Assembly: GCA_964057225.1 (NCBI GenBank)
Contig: OZ059894.1
Coordinates: 13,836,131-13,900,130, forward strand
Direction of reading: 5' to 3'
Source of the DNA: Auanema rhodensis
Taxonomy: Eukaryota > Nematoda > Chromadorea > Rhabditida > Rhabditidae
DNA: 64,000 bases
Each line of letters starts with the position of its first letter. The first letter of the stretch is position 1. The position numbers and the translations under genes were made by a program. Below, piece after piece: positions 49,654 through 63,532 of the stretch. Under the pieces are notes generated by a model, which did not search any database, was not told where the DNA came from, and saw only the letters and a list, made by a program, of their open reading frames with translations.

Positions 49654-51670
49654 TTCATATAGAAAAAAAAGCTAAAAATAAATTAAAATGTTAGAAAACT
49701 ATAAAAAGAATAAAGATTTTTAGTGAAATAAATATTTCTTTTATGTTAAATACGTGTTCTTCATGTATACATAATGTCATAAACGAATAAGACGACACGT
49801 CATCTATGAAAAAGCCATCAATTTTGAATCAAAAATGAAACATATATGAATATAAACAAAATTATAAAAATGGATAATATATAAATATATTTTTATTATG
49901 TGAATGTTCATATATATATTTCTAAATATATACATATATATTTATCTATATCATATAAGGGAATAAGTAAATAGTCAAATCAAAAATTCATTCAAATCAT
50001 CAGTTGTTATTTGAAATTTGAAAATTAATAAAAAAAAAAGTAAAAATTTAAATAAGAATTAGAGTAAAGTTATTTCTTTCAAAATATTTTGTCAATTATT
50101 ATCAAACAATTGGTTATCTTATCCATTATAAAGCTTAATTTCTATTTCTACTTTTACTATATGAAGAAGATGTCTAAGATATGATAAATCTGATCAAAGA
50201 CAAGATTTCCCAAATATTGTTCGTCTTAAGTCTAAATGAAATTTATTGTTTTATGAATTTTTTAGAGACAAACTTGAATATATTATACATAGATAACAAT
50301 TTGAATTTTTTCTTTAAATCTCTTGTATTAAATTAAAAATAAATTTTTATAATATAATCAGACTATTTTTGAAATTAAATATAAGAAATCATGTTTGGTG
50401 CATGCATGAACGCATGTTAGACATAGGTTTTAAAGCATTTGAAGCGGATTAAAAGGTAATCGAAGAAACTAATGTCTTCAGAATATAGAATATAACCAGT
50501 CAACATATGGCTTTGTTGCTTTAATTGTAGGATCGAACAATAGGAATACAAGAGACAAGAATTCAGTCATGTACGGGAATGACAAACCCAAAACCATGTG
50601 GCTCCTGAAGTTTCAATAATAAGCACAACTTTAATCTTTATATTGTTAAGGAAGTTTTGCTAAAGCAAAATTAAAATTAAGTTAAATGATCAAAATAAAA
50701 AGAAAAATAAACTTTTTTTTGCAAATTGTTTTTTTGCTAAATAATAATTTTCTCAATTATAATTCAATTATAATTCATTGAAATGGTAGACAGATTGATG
50801 TGAAATTTCTTAATTTACTAAAACAATTAGAAATAATAATTGAATTGGTTATAAACATTCAGTTTATAATTTGAAAATTGTTCAAAAAATGTAAAAAAAT
50901 GTATATAAAGACCAATATTTTAATAAAGATATGTCATTTTATATTAATTATTACATATTTTGATCTTATAACAAATCCATTTAATTAATTAATATTAATA
51001 AGTAATTAATACTTAATTATATCTTATAGAATTATTTTTAAATTTTCAATGTTTAATCAACTTATTATATAATATTTTATTATTTATCAACATGCTTTGA
51101 ATATTATGCATCATCACATCTTTTTAATTATATGTATAGTTAAATATAATAAAATAAATTTATTCATTGTTGTTATTAAATTGAAAATATTATTAAAATA
51201 GTTATTTGACCAGCAAATTAAAAAAAAAAACTTAATTTTTGTGTAAATCATGTATATCTATCTAGTACTATCTTGTAGTATTTTGGTAAATTACCTTAAA
51301 TTATCGTATTTAATGTACTATTATACCAACTTGAATACTAAAATATACAATTTTTCTTTATTTATTTGCAGATAAATGTACAAATAAAGACATTTTCTCA
51401 ATTTCTCGATTGAAACTCAATAGTCAAATGTTTTTTCATTTGTACAATGGGCAAGGGTTTTTACCAACTTTTATAAAATATGCATACATGTGCTTCATAT
51501 CTTACATATCTAGAAATATTATTAATATTTGAAAATTTAGTTGAAAGATAAATATATTTAAAGAATAATATTAGTTTAATTAAATTAACATTTTTATTTT
51601 TGTATACAAATACAAATACACAGGTAATATTGAAATTGAAAATAAATATGCATACATATATACAAATATG
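49654..51670. other. Intergenic, with one orphan exon-like segment
   Basis: AT-rich and mostly featureless. The only notable piece is a plus-strand exon-like segment at 50531-50619. Confidence 0.45.
50531..50619 (+). other. Candidate orphan terminal exon
   Basis: After the acceptor TTTAATTGTAG the frame reads SNNRNTRDKNSVMYGNDKPK and then TMWLLKFQ before TAA at 50617-50619. Composition is clearly different from the AT-rich surroundings. No upstream exon with a matching phase-1 donor was found, so it could be a decayed gene fragment or chance. Confidence 0.25.
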
Positions 51671-52009
51671 CAGTCCTGTGCAATGAAGGTTGCACACTCA
51701 CTAGAATCCCTCATATCTTTGAACACAAACTACAAAAAATCAGAAAAAATACATTTTGAGTGTTAGAAAACGATAATGAATTCAGAAAAAATCTTAAAAA
51801 TTTTACAAATCATGTTTAAAAGTATTTTCTGAAATCTCCGAAATTTTCATAAACGCTTGAAGTCTTCTTTCATGAATTTCATGAGTTTCATCAAGACTTC
51901 AGAAATAATCTTTTGATAGAATGTTAGGAGTACACTAAATGTCTATATTTCATTTGAATTGGAGAATTTGGTTGTACGTTAACCAAGTTTTCATCATAGA
52001 TATTCAGTA
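51671..52009. mobile_element. Tc1/mariner-like MITE, copy 2 (truncated)
   Basis: Starts CAGTCCTGTGCAATGAAGG, nearly the same terminus as copy 1. From about 51700 to 52009 it matches copy 1 in reverse complement (for example CATGAGTTTCATCAAGACTT and ATAGATATTCAGTA). Similarity stops near 52009, so the far end is missing. No TA directly precedes the CAGT. Confidence 0.65.
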
Positions 52010-53844
52010 TGTATATTTGTATATTTTTTACTATATCATATTACATTATTATTATAATAATGTGATGAATATTTCCTATTAATACAATAAATAGCAAAAT
52101 GACTCTATGATGTATGATGTACTTGAGAACATATTATATATAAATTATTTATATTATATGTATATGTATGTATAACATTGTATTTAGTATATTATATTAT
52201 ATAAATATAATTCCAATACAATACAATTTAATTACCATTTTATATTAATTTATATTATTTTTTTAAAACTTTTATACAGAAAAAATAGTATATAGTTTCT
52301 TTAACTATAACTACATATGTATATACATTATTACAACTTTAATGCTTCCTTTAACAGGACAAAATATTATTCAAAAATTTGCATAAATCCACAATAAAGC
52401 TTCAAAACTTGGTTTTAAACTTGAGCCTGTAGAACCTGTCGGTTTCAAACACTGAACTTTTAGAACCCTACCATCCGGTTTGCACATCCATAAGAGAAGG
52501 GTAAACAAGAAAAGCTTTCCAACCAATCTAAATTCTAAATGTCAGTTGTCCAGTAAAAATTAAAGTTTTACTCGTTAATTGAAATATATTTTGGAATTTT
52601 TTATTAAAATAATTGAATAATATTTTTTATTGATTAATTTATTTATAATATAAATAGAATAAATATTTATACTGTTTTTATAATTTTTTATATCAACTTA
52701 ATTATAATTTTTTTTATTTAACTTTGATTCAAAAAAAAATTTAAATCAATTTATAACAGATTAATTAAGAAATGGATGATTTTCGTTGAAGCTTGTACTT
52801 AATCAAAAGAACTGTTTATTTGGTTTTTTTTTGAAAATTAGCTTTTATTTTTCTTCAAAGCAATCAACAAATTACGTATTACAAATGACAATTACACTTT
52901 TTTTTGAAATAGAAAATTCAACAAATGGTAATCGTGATGATATTCTTAACAGAATAACAAAAAAAAGACGGAAATTCAAGTTCAATGACGTTAAATGTAA
53001 ATCTTGATAGTATGGGCTCAATGGAAGTCATAGTTTCTTGTTGTCAGCTGTTCTTTTCTTTTTCTCATCTTTTTCATTCATATGCCTTTTTTTCATTTTT
53101 TTCTTTCCTCTTGTCCATTCTTTTCTTTTTTTTTAAACAACAACGAGCGTAAGAGCATTTGAAAACACTTGAAATTTTCCTAAAAAAAAGATATTATCAT
53201 AACTAGAATAGGTTTAATATCAATTTATGTATAAATTCAATATATATCTCTCTCTATATATATATATAAATGAATATTACTTTTATATTCTAATAATATT
53301 TAATTTAAAATTATATATTTTAAACAAATATATAATAAATTTTATAATAAAAAATAATATATGTATATGTATAGTATTATAGTATTCAGTTATACATATA
53401 CAGATATATACACAAAGATTGCTTAGATATATACTATAATCATTATAAAAATATTTTTTATTATTTTTTGTATATATTATAATAAACTATTTTATATATT
53501 AATTTAATAAATTTATAAATTCTATATTCTTTTACCTTCTAGCTCTTCCCTAACTAACAACAAGGTCATACACTTTAAAACGTTTCCGTAGAGCAAAATC
53601 AAACCTGCAGTTAACAATTCGTTTCAATTGTATTAGTTAACTTTCAAAAAAATTTGTTGAAAAGAAAGAAGAAACATTTCCTTGTCTTCAATAAATAGAA
53701 AAATGAATTTCTTGTTTTGTATAAGTTGAATATATCAAATAGATTAGATAGATAAAGCCTACTTCCTTATGTAACAACTTTTTTCATTTTTATCACTTTT
53801 CCTATTTCTATATCTATTTAATTTTCTTTTTTTCAGAGTTTTTA

Positions 53845-53865
53845 TCTTCTTCTTCTTCTTCTTCT
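53845..53865. repeat. (TTC)n microsatellite
   Basis: About seven TTC units within a T-rich stretch. Confidence 0.8.
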
Positions 53866-56800
53866 TTCTTATCTTATTCCTAATTTATTTTTTTTTGAGA
53901 CTAGTAAGACTCGTCCCTACAAAATACTTCCTTACATCTCATCAATGTTGCTCTTTTTCATGCTTTGCAATTTCCAAAAGTTAAACTTCATCTTTAAGCA
54001 GGAAAAAGTTTTGAAATACTTTAAGACTTGGTGCATCCTTTTCCTTTTCTAATAGTTTTATAATTAATTTTAAGTATATTCTATTGTTTGTTTAATTTAA
54101 TTTTAATTATATACATATAGATATTTGAAAATTTAATATTATTTAATCCTTGAACTAAATATACACACATATATATATATATCAATCACTTTATTTGACA
54201 TAAAGAAAAAACAACAAAAAATGAGAAAAGGAGATGACTGAATCGGATAAACAATCTATAAACTAACAATTAAAATTCCTCGAGGATTTCAGAATTTTCA
54301 ACTATGCTAGCCAAAACAATGAGTCCATTAATCATTTTAGTTTCTTCAAATCTATTTAGGTTTCATGAAGTTATATGTAGTTGAACTCAAAATTCTTACA
54401 AGAGTGTTACCCATTTTTACAAATTTTCTGAGAAAAAAAAAAGACAAATCGAAGATACATGTACGTATGAAGTATAAACATATTTCTATACAGATACATA
54501 TAGTATACATCTCCTGTTTAAAAAATCTTTTTTCATTTATAAATTTCATTTTATTTTTCGTTTTTTAAATGATTTTTGTTGATATAACCACATTTTTTTT
54601 GATCTATTGAAAGGCAGTAAGATTTGTTGTTTTTTTTTTACTTCAATTTCATTTTTTATATATTTTTAGTTTGATTTGACATATAATAATTCTTTGTTCT
54701 TTTCTAATATTTAAATTTAACAAATATCATCTGCACATCGGACAGTTTTCTATTTCTAACAGGTGAATCGAACACGGTAACAATTTTCTTGAGAGCAATA
54801 ACCAAGCATCTTCTACAGATAACTATAATTTTTCTGATATAATCTTTTCTTTGAAAATAAGAATGAATATATACTATATGTATATAATAAAATCTAAATA
54901 TATCAAACTTTGTTTTTTTTTGGGAAAAAATATTTTAATAAATATCTTTTGAGCTGTTCTATTCATAGGTCCATCTTCTTTCAAAATCTTCAAATGCACA
55001 CAACTTTTTTTTATTTTATTAACTCTTTTTGAGACTATTTGTTTGAAAAAATAAAAAAATAAAATAAAAAAGTGTTTGAGTTAAAATAAACTATATAGTA
55101 TATAGTTCTTATTTTTAATAAACTATATAATATTATTATGATGAATCATTTGATATTATGATGTTATTCAACAAATCTTATGTATGTACCTATCTTAAAT
55201 CTAAACTAAATATTCTTTATTTTGTTGATATTTTATAAAAATACAATAATATTTTTAAAGAAAAAAGAAGTAATATCATCATAGTTTTTTTTAGAAAAAT
55301 TGCTTTTTCTTCTAACAAAATACAAAACAAATTGAATTAAACTCATAAAAGCTTTAACTTCCTATTGTATTTTCACATACATATGCATGTCTCTTCTCTA
55401 TGCTATGTTAGATTAGAAATTAGGTTTAAAAAAAGTTTTCTTCTTCTTTTACTTCTCTTTCTACAGCTTTAGCTACTACAATAGATAAACATGCTGCTCA
55501 ATAGGCTTGAACTGCTACTTTCCCTTTCTGTTGTGGTGATTCATGCGATCACGTAAACATTTTTTTTAAAAGCTGTCAAGAAAGTGACGGTTTGGGATGT
55601 AGAAGAATTCAATTCTGATTAAGTGAAAGCGTTGAAACAATATTCTAATTTCAAGTTGTTCAAGAGTAAAAACATTTCTTTTGACGAATTCGGGTAAGTT
55701 GATGGAAATCCTCAATTTTTCAAGCCATTTTCTGATGTGTATATGTATGGATGTTAACGGAGTCATTGTTTTTTCAAAAGAATTTTTAAATATTTTCTCT
55801 TTTTTTTTTAAAATATGAAAAAAATGAATTTTTTTTTCATATTTTTCTTTGTTTTATATAACATCTCAACTAGGGTCGAAAACTTAAGTATGTAAATCTA
55901 GTAAGACTATACTGTCACATTGTTTTTCTCATCCCTTATGATCAACTGCCTACTTTTCTCCAGTTCCTTCTCTATTTGTTTCTCTACTTTTGTCAATTTC
56001 TCTCTCTAATAACCAACATTTCTTTATCTCCTTGCCATTGAAAAAAATTTTTTTTCACTAATTTCCTCTTTCAGTTCTTTCTGACTTCGAGAAAAATTTA
56101 AATCTGCAGCTTACAGCATGATTCTTCAAGATGGAATCTATTCTTTCAATCCCATTCACTTGCAATTATTCTTATAATTCTATTTATTAAAGTTCTAGAC
56201 AACATTGTTATAAATCAAAATATTTTTCTTTCTTCTCTATCTATTCTTCGTTTATGAAAAAAGTTTTTTTTATCAAAAATTTTATATATTTGAAACGATT
56301 ATAAAATAAAAAATATTTATGTGAATTATTATAAATAGTTATACTAACTATATTAAAACTTATTCGCTTTTGATATTTTATTTTCATGTTTTATCATAAA
56401 CATTGAACAAACTTCTTCTTCTATTTCAATTTCAATAAGGAAGGTTATTTTAACTATTCATAATCTGACGATGATTGATGATTGTTTTAACTTTTAGTTT
56501 TTGAAAATAAAATATATTTTAAACAAGAAAAGAATGCTAAATTACTCAAGTCTTTTTCAATAAATGTGATTGTTGAAAAGTTCAAATGCATGGATGATTA
56601 TAGAGAGAAGAAAGATAGAACTAGAAATGTGAAAGAGGGTTGAACGGATCAGAAAATAGAGAGGAAGCTTTGAAAAATGAGATGCACAACCGTTCTCATT
56701 GATGAAATTAAATAAAATGACTTTTCAGTCATGACTTCTATGGATTACGTGACAATACTTTCACGTGACCAATTCACAGTGTATATCCAACTTCACGTTT

Positions 56801-57016
56801 TTGAATATGTAATTCCTTACCTATACACGTTCATATTTCACCATAATATACCGAACATATTATGTATTTCGTATATTTTTAATCATAGATTAATCAAAAT
56901 ATTATAAATATATATATATATATAAAGTTAAAAGAAGGAAGAGGGGGTAGGGAAGTTAAATTATTTCGCAATTTAAAGCTTAAATCATCGACCCGATTAT
57001 GAGCTTTTGCTTTCCA

Positions 57017-57044
57017 AACCGGAACATATATCTCATATCCGGTT
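57017..57044. promoter_or_regulatory. Inverted repeat AACCGGA / TCCGGTT
   Basis: Perfect 7-bp arms at 57017-57023 and 57038-57044 with a 14-bp AT spacer. The CCGG cores stand out in a very AT-rich area. A dimeric transcription-factor site (Grainyhead- or LSF-like AACCGG half-sites) is one possibility. Confidence 0.3.
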
Positions 57045-58059
57045 ACATTCGGCAACTTTTGATTTGAAATTCAATATAAGATAGCTGTATGTCCATATTT
57101 AGTCAAGTTCAGCTGATCCACATCAAGCTCAATTTACATGAATGTTTCAAATTTAAAAGAAAAAAATGTTTTTCGTAACTCGAAGATTCTTTTTTTCTTT
57201 AAAAAGTTAAAACGTTGGTTTATTTGCTTTTTGATTTGTTATAGATTCTAGCTAAAACTCTATTATTAACAGTTTGTTCTTTCATTCTTTTCTTCTGATA
57301 TATCATTCTCTCACTCACCGTGTCTTCATAAATACTATATTTTGCTAATATTATAAACTATTCTATACTTAAATTCTTATAAATTATATTATAAAATTTT
57401 AAATCAAACTTACAGCTTGTCACATAAAACTTGCAATATAAATATTTTTATTTATGAAAATTTTTTAAATTTTCTACCAATAAATCATATTATTTCAAAT
57501 TTTTTTGTAATTATATCCATTCTGTTGTATGGCTGTTATGTACATGAATTCTTAGTTTACTAGAATTCACATAAATCTCTTGTGTTTCCAATTATTTTCA
57601 CGAATATTCAGAGAATAAATTTTAATTTTCGGATAGTTTCCATCTTTAGAATATGCGTATTCTCTTTTTTTTCAGAGAAATATGTCTTTCGAATCGCATG
57701 ATTTCAATAGTTTCTCAGAAATTCGGCTTCAAAAAGTTTTTCATAGCTGAATATACAAGCGTTATATAATCAATATAACTTATGTCAAAAGATGTTTTTT
57801 TTCTATTCTCTTCCTTATAAGTTTAATGTTTTCACAAAGGAATTCAGAAAATAAATATTTTTGATTGTTCAAGATGCAGCAAAATCATTTATACATAACT
57901 TGTCAAATGTAAGATTTCATTTGCAACATGTATACTATGTGGGTGTTTATCCATACTATCTTCAATTCATATATAGCTTTTTTCTTCAAAATTTGTGGTT
58001 TATCATTATAAATTATAGAATTATCATTTTATCTTCCTCAAATATTAAACAAAGTTAGA

Positions 58060-58064
<5 letters not shown>

Positions 58065-58101
<37 letters not shown>
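58065..58101. repeat. (GA)n microsatellite
   Basis: About 18 GA units followed by two GACA interruptions. Confidence 0.9.
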
Positions 58102-58108
<7 letters not shown>

Positions 58109-61100
58109 CAGAGAAATATTGAAAAAAAAGTTTTTTTTTTTCCAAAAAATAAAATATTGTCGTCACATAACTGGGTTCACTGACAATCAACAGAATAGCC
58201 GTCATCCGTGACTGCTGAGGTCGTTTATATGGCATATTGCAATCCATCTTACCTAGTAGGCTTGAACTATTTTAGATAATACGTACATGCAAAACGTTAT
58301 TTCAATATTTCCAAAAAAATTTAAATGTTGTCAAACCTTTTTTCATCAATTTGTCATTAATTCTATCATCAATCATGATTATTTCATGTTTTGTTTATTG
58401 AAGAAGCTCTTACTTATTCAAGCTTTTTCACTGAAACTGCTGCCCCCAACACCGCCCCACCCTTCACTCCCTCTACCAGCAGTAACATCATCAACCACAT
58501 CATTCTCTCATTCTTTCTCTTTTCTATCTCAATTAGTCGGTCCTTACTTAATTGTTACTCTTCTCAGAATATGCTTTCATGAATTTCTCTTATATCTCTC
58601 TATCAATCTTTGTATTTCTTGACTCACATTCACTGATTTCTTCTAATTCAGGAAAATAATTTTAATATTGCTCATTGTCTTTAGAAATGCTTGAATCTTC
58701 CAACTCTTTGTATACATAAGTGTAAATCTTCAATATATATCTATATATATATATATACTATATATCTCTATATCTCTATGTATATATAGAATATATAAAT
58801 TTGATTTTATGATGTTCATTTATTAATTAATATTACCAAGAATATATACATACATCTGAGTATATGTATATATTATATATATATATATATGTTCTTTGGC
58901 ATTTTTCATTCCATATTTTTCATTTTTTCAAACAAATCTACATCTTCTTCTCCTTTTTTTTGATTTTTCATTAATTTTATTGTTTCAAGCTGTCCTGATC
59001 ATCTTTATCATATACATTATAATTATTTCATTTATTATTTCTATTTATATACAATAAGAAATCTATTTATTCACAGTTTTTGTGAATATTAATCAAAACA
59101 ATTCTTCTTTATTCTTTCTTTTTTTTTAATTTTTAAATAAAAATATTTTCTTTCATCTTATACATATACATACATACATACATATCCTTCATCACATCAT
59201 TTTATTCTTTTTTTTTGTTGATATTTTTTTCTATTTATAGTAATATTTCTTATAATATATTTAGAAATGAAATTGAATACTCTATAAGAATTATAAAATA
59301 GATTTTTTATATATTTTTTGATATTTATATTGATAGTTGAATAGAGATACATATGTATATATGTATATTGTTATCATAAATCTTAATTTCACAAAATTTG
59401 ACATACAATAAGCTCTTACTCATCATTAACTTCGATTTTAATATTAATTAATCCTTTTTTCATACAAATAAATAAGTTTACTTATATAAATATTTATTTA
59501 TTCATTCGTATAATTTAGAAATCAGTAATAGAATATAAAATTATATGTTTTATCATGAGGCTTCTCAAGTTCTCTTCTTTTTTTTTGTAAAATCTGAGAC
59601 AAAGTTCAATTGAATGATAGCATATACTAATCTTTCTCTATATTTTATCTAATATCTTCAATGTATTCATGTTTTTTTTATTCAAACCTTTCATCTTCCA
59701 GACAAAGTGATATTCTCAAATTTTGCACAATAAAATAGAAAGAATCAAAGTATTAAAGATCAGAGCTTAATGACGGAAAATTAAAAAAACACATCAGACA
59801 AGTTAAAAAAGTATTTTTTTTCACTTATATACATATAGATACATATATATGTGTATATATAGATAGATAAGTATAATAATAACGTATTTTTCTTTATTTG
59901 TATTTATTTTATTTGTTTACAACAGACATACGCATATTCATTTTCAACTTTGAAATGACAATGAAAGAAACAATGAACTAATTGTTTAAATGATGTATGT
60001 ATATTTACTTTTCTTTTAAAAAAAGAAAAATATTTCATTTTTTAAAGATACATTATTGGAAAGTAACTGTTTCTTTTAAATCATTTGTACAACAATTATA
60101 TTAGAAGTTTTAATATGAAATCTTTTCTAAATAAATGGCTTCATACATACATGTATGTATGTATCTCTCAATATTCTAATAAAAATCAAATTGCTTTTTA
60201 TCTTTTCATCTACATATATCTCATGTTCTATTCTTCTATTTCTCTATATATCTTGCTTTCCTTTATAATAGAAGTATACGGTTCAATGAACTCTCATCTT
60301 TATATAATGAATATCCGAATATTTTTCTTTTAAATATTTAAAAAAAAAAAATTTTCTTTAGTTCCTTTAAAACTTCTTCATTTTTTGATCATTTCATTCT
60401 AATTTTAAGGCTTTAACGCAAAAATATATTGAATTGCTTTTTGCTAGCTTAAAAGACAATGTGATTACCATCATTCGTACTCGTTAGCATATATTTCTGG
60501 ATTTTCTTCTATTCCATTTTACTTGTTTCAGATACTTTTTATAGCAGAAAAATCTCATTGTAAAAAAGATAAGAATATGTAGAAATAATTCAAAATTACT
60601 CAGATTATATAGTTTATTCAATGAAATTGAAACTAAAAACAAATGAAGTTGTTGAATCATGTGTTCTCTCAATGATGTTCGGTAGAGAGAAAGATTAAAA
60701 AGAAAAAACACGTACATGAAAAGCAATGTAAAGGAAATCCCAAGTTTCAGCTTAATATGTCTGCTCTTTAGTTCCTATTATTCAAACTTTAAAGAATATT
60801 TTGAATAATATTGAGAATATTGATGTCTAGTACAATCTCATTCATAATCAAAAGTTTATAATTACATCATCAAACATAAATAAACCTTAAGCTACACCAT
60901 ACATACATACATACATGTCATCATCTCATAAATCATTAACTATATGAATATTTGATTTATAAAATAATTTTGAATGTATTGTTTGAAATATGTTGAACTA
61001 CATAGAACTTATTTCGAAACATATTTTTTTCTTTTAACAATTATTATTCATATGATATGATAATCCATCATTTTATTTAATCTCTACTATATTCATGTTT

Positions 61101-61875
61101 ATGATGAATCCAGATTATATAATATGATATACTATATGATATACTATATATAGAATAAATCATTTAAAAATTATCTTATTCATCAATACTTTTTGTTGTC
61201 AATTATTTTTTTATTTAATTAAAGTAATTAACATTTCTTTTATTTTCACAGACATTCAATAGAAAAATAACTTATGTCTGTGAATATATGATTCAAATGA
61301 CTATGCTTATATACGTATGTATAGATATAACTATATCTATCTAGTTATCTAGCTATATATATATGATATTTTCTTTTTCTAATTTATATAAAAAGATTTA
61401 TCCAAAAGTTTATATGAATCTAAACAACATTCATGAACAAATTTTTATTTTGTTTTTGTTTATTGATCGTATCTGTCCACTTACTTCCAACATGTAGTAC
61501 CTACAAACTTATCTTCTCAAGCTTTTCCAATTTATCCCTTTCAATCATTTTTTTCTCTCTTAATTTATCTTTCTACATCTCTTTCTTCCCTAATTCTTTT
61601 TTCTTTTTTTCACTTCTATGCTATTTCAAATTTTATTCTGTCATGTAATAACAAGCAGAAGTTTGTTCACTCATTTTGTTGTTTTCACCTAAGAAAATAC
61701 ATCAACTTAATGTTTTTTTTCCTTTTACTCATAATTCAGGACAATCTTTTCTTTTTCTTTTTTCTTTTTATTCCTTTTGCTCTCTTTTTTTCTCGTTTTT
61801 GACTAAAAGATCTGATTGTCATCCGTGCTCAGACCTATTATTCAGATATCACGTGAATCATTACCGTCAACTTAC

Positions 61876-61956
61876 GTGAACAGAAGCAAATTGTTGCAAA
61901 TCATTCATTGCGGAGCAGCAGGGTGGAACGGTTGAGTATATCTCCTTTATTTGCAT
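61876..61956 (-). other. Candidate first exon (minus strand)
   Basis: An 81-bp open frame from ATG at 61956 reads MQIKEIYSTVPPCCSAMNDL and then QQFASVH. It ends in phase 0 at a perfect GTAAGT donor (CAC/GTAAGT). The segment is less AT-rich than its surroundings. No second exon could be found downstream with confidence. The ATG lies in an ATTTGCAT octamer on the plus strand, so the signal could instead be regulatory. Confidence 0.3.
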
Positions 61957-62538
61957 TTAAGTCGTTAACCCACCTACCTCAGCTTCATCCTCCCTCTTTC
62001 TCTTAATTCATTTTTCTCTTTTTATTTCCTCTTAATATACATCTCGACCTTATCCAATTATATAATCTATCATCGTGTTATCATTGTATTGTTCTCCTCT
62101 TATATCTCTTAACTATATAATTTATGCATTAAAATGCTTTGCTATTTCTATATTTTCTTCATAAATCATTGCAATACAATAACTTTGAAATGTAAAATTG
62201 TTCATTTGTACATCTTTTATCGTTCGCCGTTCCCAAAATCCAAATATTCAATTACCTTCAACTACAATCCTCAAAATAACAATTTGGTCTTCGTTTCAGT
62301 TCCCCAATCTTGCTATATGTTTTGTTTTATTTTCTGCTGTTTTATTCTGAACATTCATTTGTCTTTATATATATATATATATTTTAGTTTTATAAAAGCA
62401 CATAGTATATAGACTTCATATAATTCTCCGGATGTTCTTTACACATATACATGTACATACATGTACATATATAATATAAGTTAGATACAATTATATATAT
62501 ATTATTGTATATAACTTATATTATATATGCATATCCAC

Positions 62539-62563
62539 ATATATATATATATATATATATATA
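62539..62563. repeat. (AT)n microsatellite
   Basis: About 12 AT units in a longer AT-rich alternating region. Confidence 0.88.
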
Positions 62564-62730
62564 GTTAGATAGTTTAAATGTATATCTTAATTGCTCTTTA
62601 ACTGTAGACTTTTATGTGTTTCATACTCTACTCATTTACCTATTATTTTACATTTTCTTTCCACAATTTAATGAGCTAAACAACAACGTTTACAACATTA
62701 AAATCTTTTTTTTTTCTTTTCAAAAATGTT

Positions 62731-62733
<3 letters not shown>

Positions 62734-62773
<40 letters not shown>
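62734..62773. repeat. (CT)n microsatellite
   Basis: About 19 CT units, about 760 bp upstream of the GPCR start. Confidence 0.92.
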
Positions 62774-62775
<2 letters not shown>

Positions 62776-63532
62776 ACTAGACATTTTTTTCTCATTATTT
62801 GAGTATTTTGTGTTCTCACTTTCAGCCATATGATCAATTCTCATTCCATCTCATTTCATCTAACTAACTTTCATCATCATGTTCTAATAAAAATAATTTA
62901 TAATATAAAATATATAATATATATTTTATAAAAATTGTTTTATTTATTTTTTTAACATCTGATATTTATTTTATTTTTAATACGGATAAGTATGAACGGA
63001 TTTCTTTTTTTTTACTAACATAGATCATGTTCATATATTAAATCTTTTTTATAACACCCACATAAGCATATGATGTATATTAATATCTTAAGATTAGAGT
63101 TTAAAATATAAAAATCATAGAACTATAATTCTTATTTCAAATATATAATCATTTGTTTTTTGGTGTTATGATATATTTATTTATTTATTTATATAACTTT
63201 TAGTTTTCCAAAATTCTACAATTAATTAATTTGCTTTGATATTCAGCTCAACTCATTCCCAAGGTTGCAATCTCATCAAATGATTACCTAATGTCTCAAA
63301 GTTCATTTTTCATTCATTTTCTTGTTCTGTTTCTTAGTCTCTTCTGTTCGTTAAAGTATCCTGAATTCTGTTTTCACATGTCCTCTATGCCAATCTAACC
63401 ATCTTCTTCAATTTCAACGTCAAAATTCTGTTGTCAGCTTCTAGAGATTACTTTAACTAACCTTTTCATTGTTCCGTCTTCATTCTTAAAATTATTGTTT
63501 TTATTATTATCTTTAACAATCATATTACAGAA

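Larger units (their letters stand above)
52010..63532. other. Gene-poor AT-rich region
   Basis: About 11.5 kb with long T-rich and A-rich runs, several microsatellites and no gene I can assemble. Isolated exon-like segments are at 61876-61956, and weaker ones near 58160-58245 and 58440-58510, all on the minus strand. They could belong to a minus-strand gene with very long introns. Motif-bearing patches occur near 56740-56830 (two ACGTGA words) and 57017-57044. Confidence 0.4.

Noticed and set aside
55566-55766. 66-codon minus-strand frame (MTPLTSIHIHIRKWLEKLRI...)
   Set aside because: No recognisable domain, no splice partners; expected by chance in this length of sequence.
61966-61982. let-7-like microRNA (TGAGGTAGGTGGG on the minus strand)
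   Set aside because: Only the seed region matches and no complementary arm forms a hairpin within the neighbouring 100 bp.
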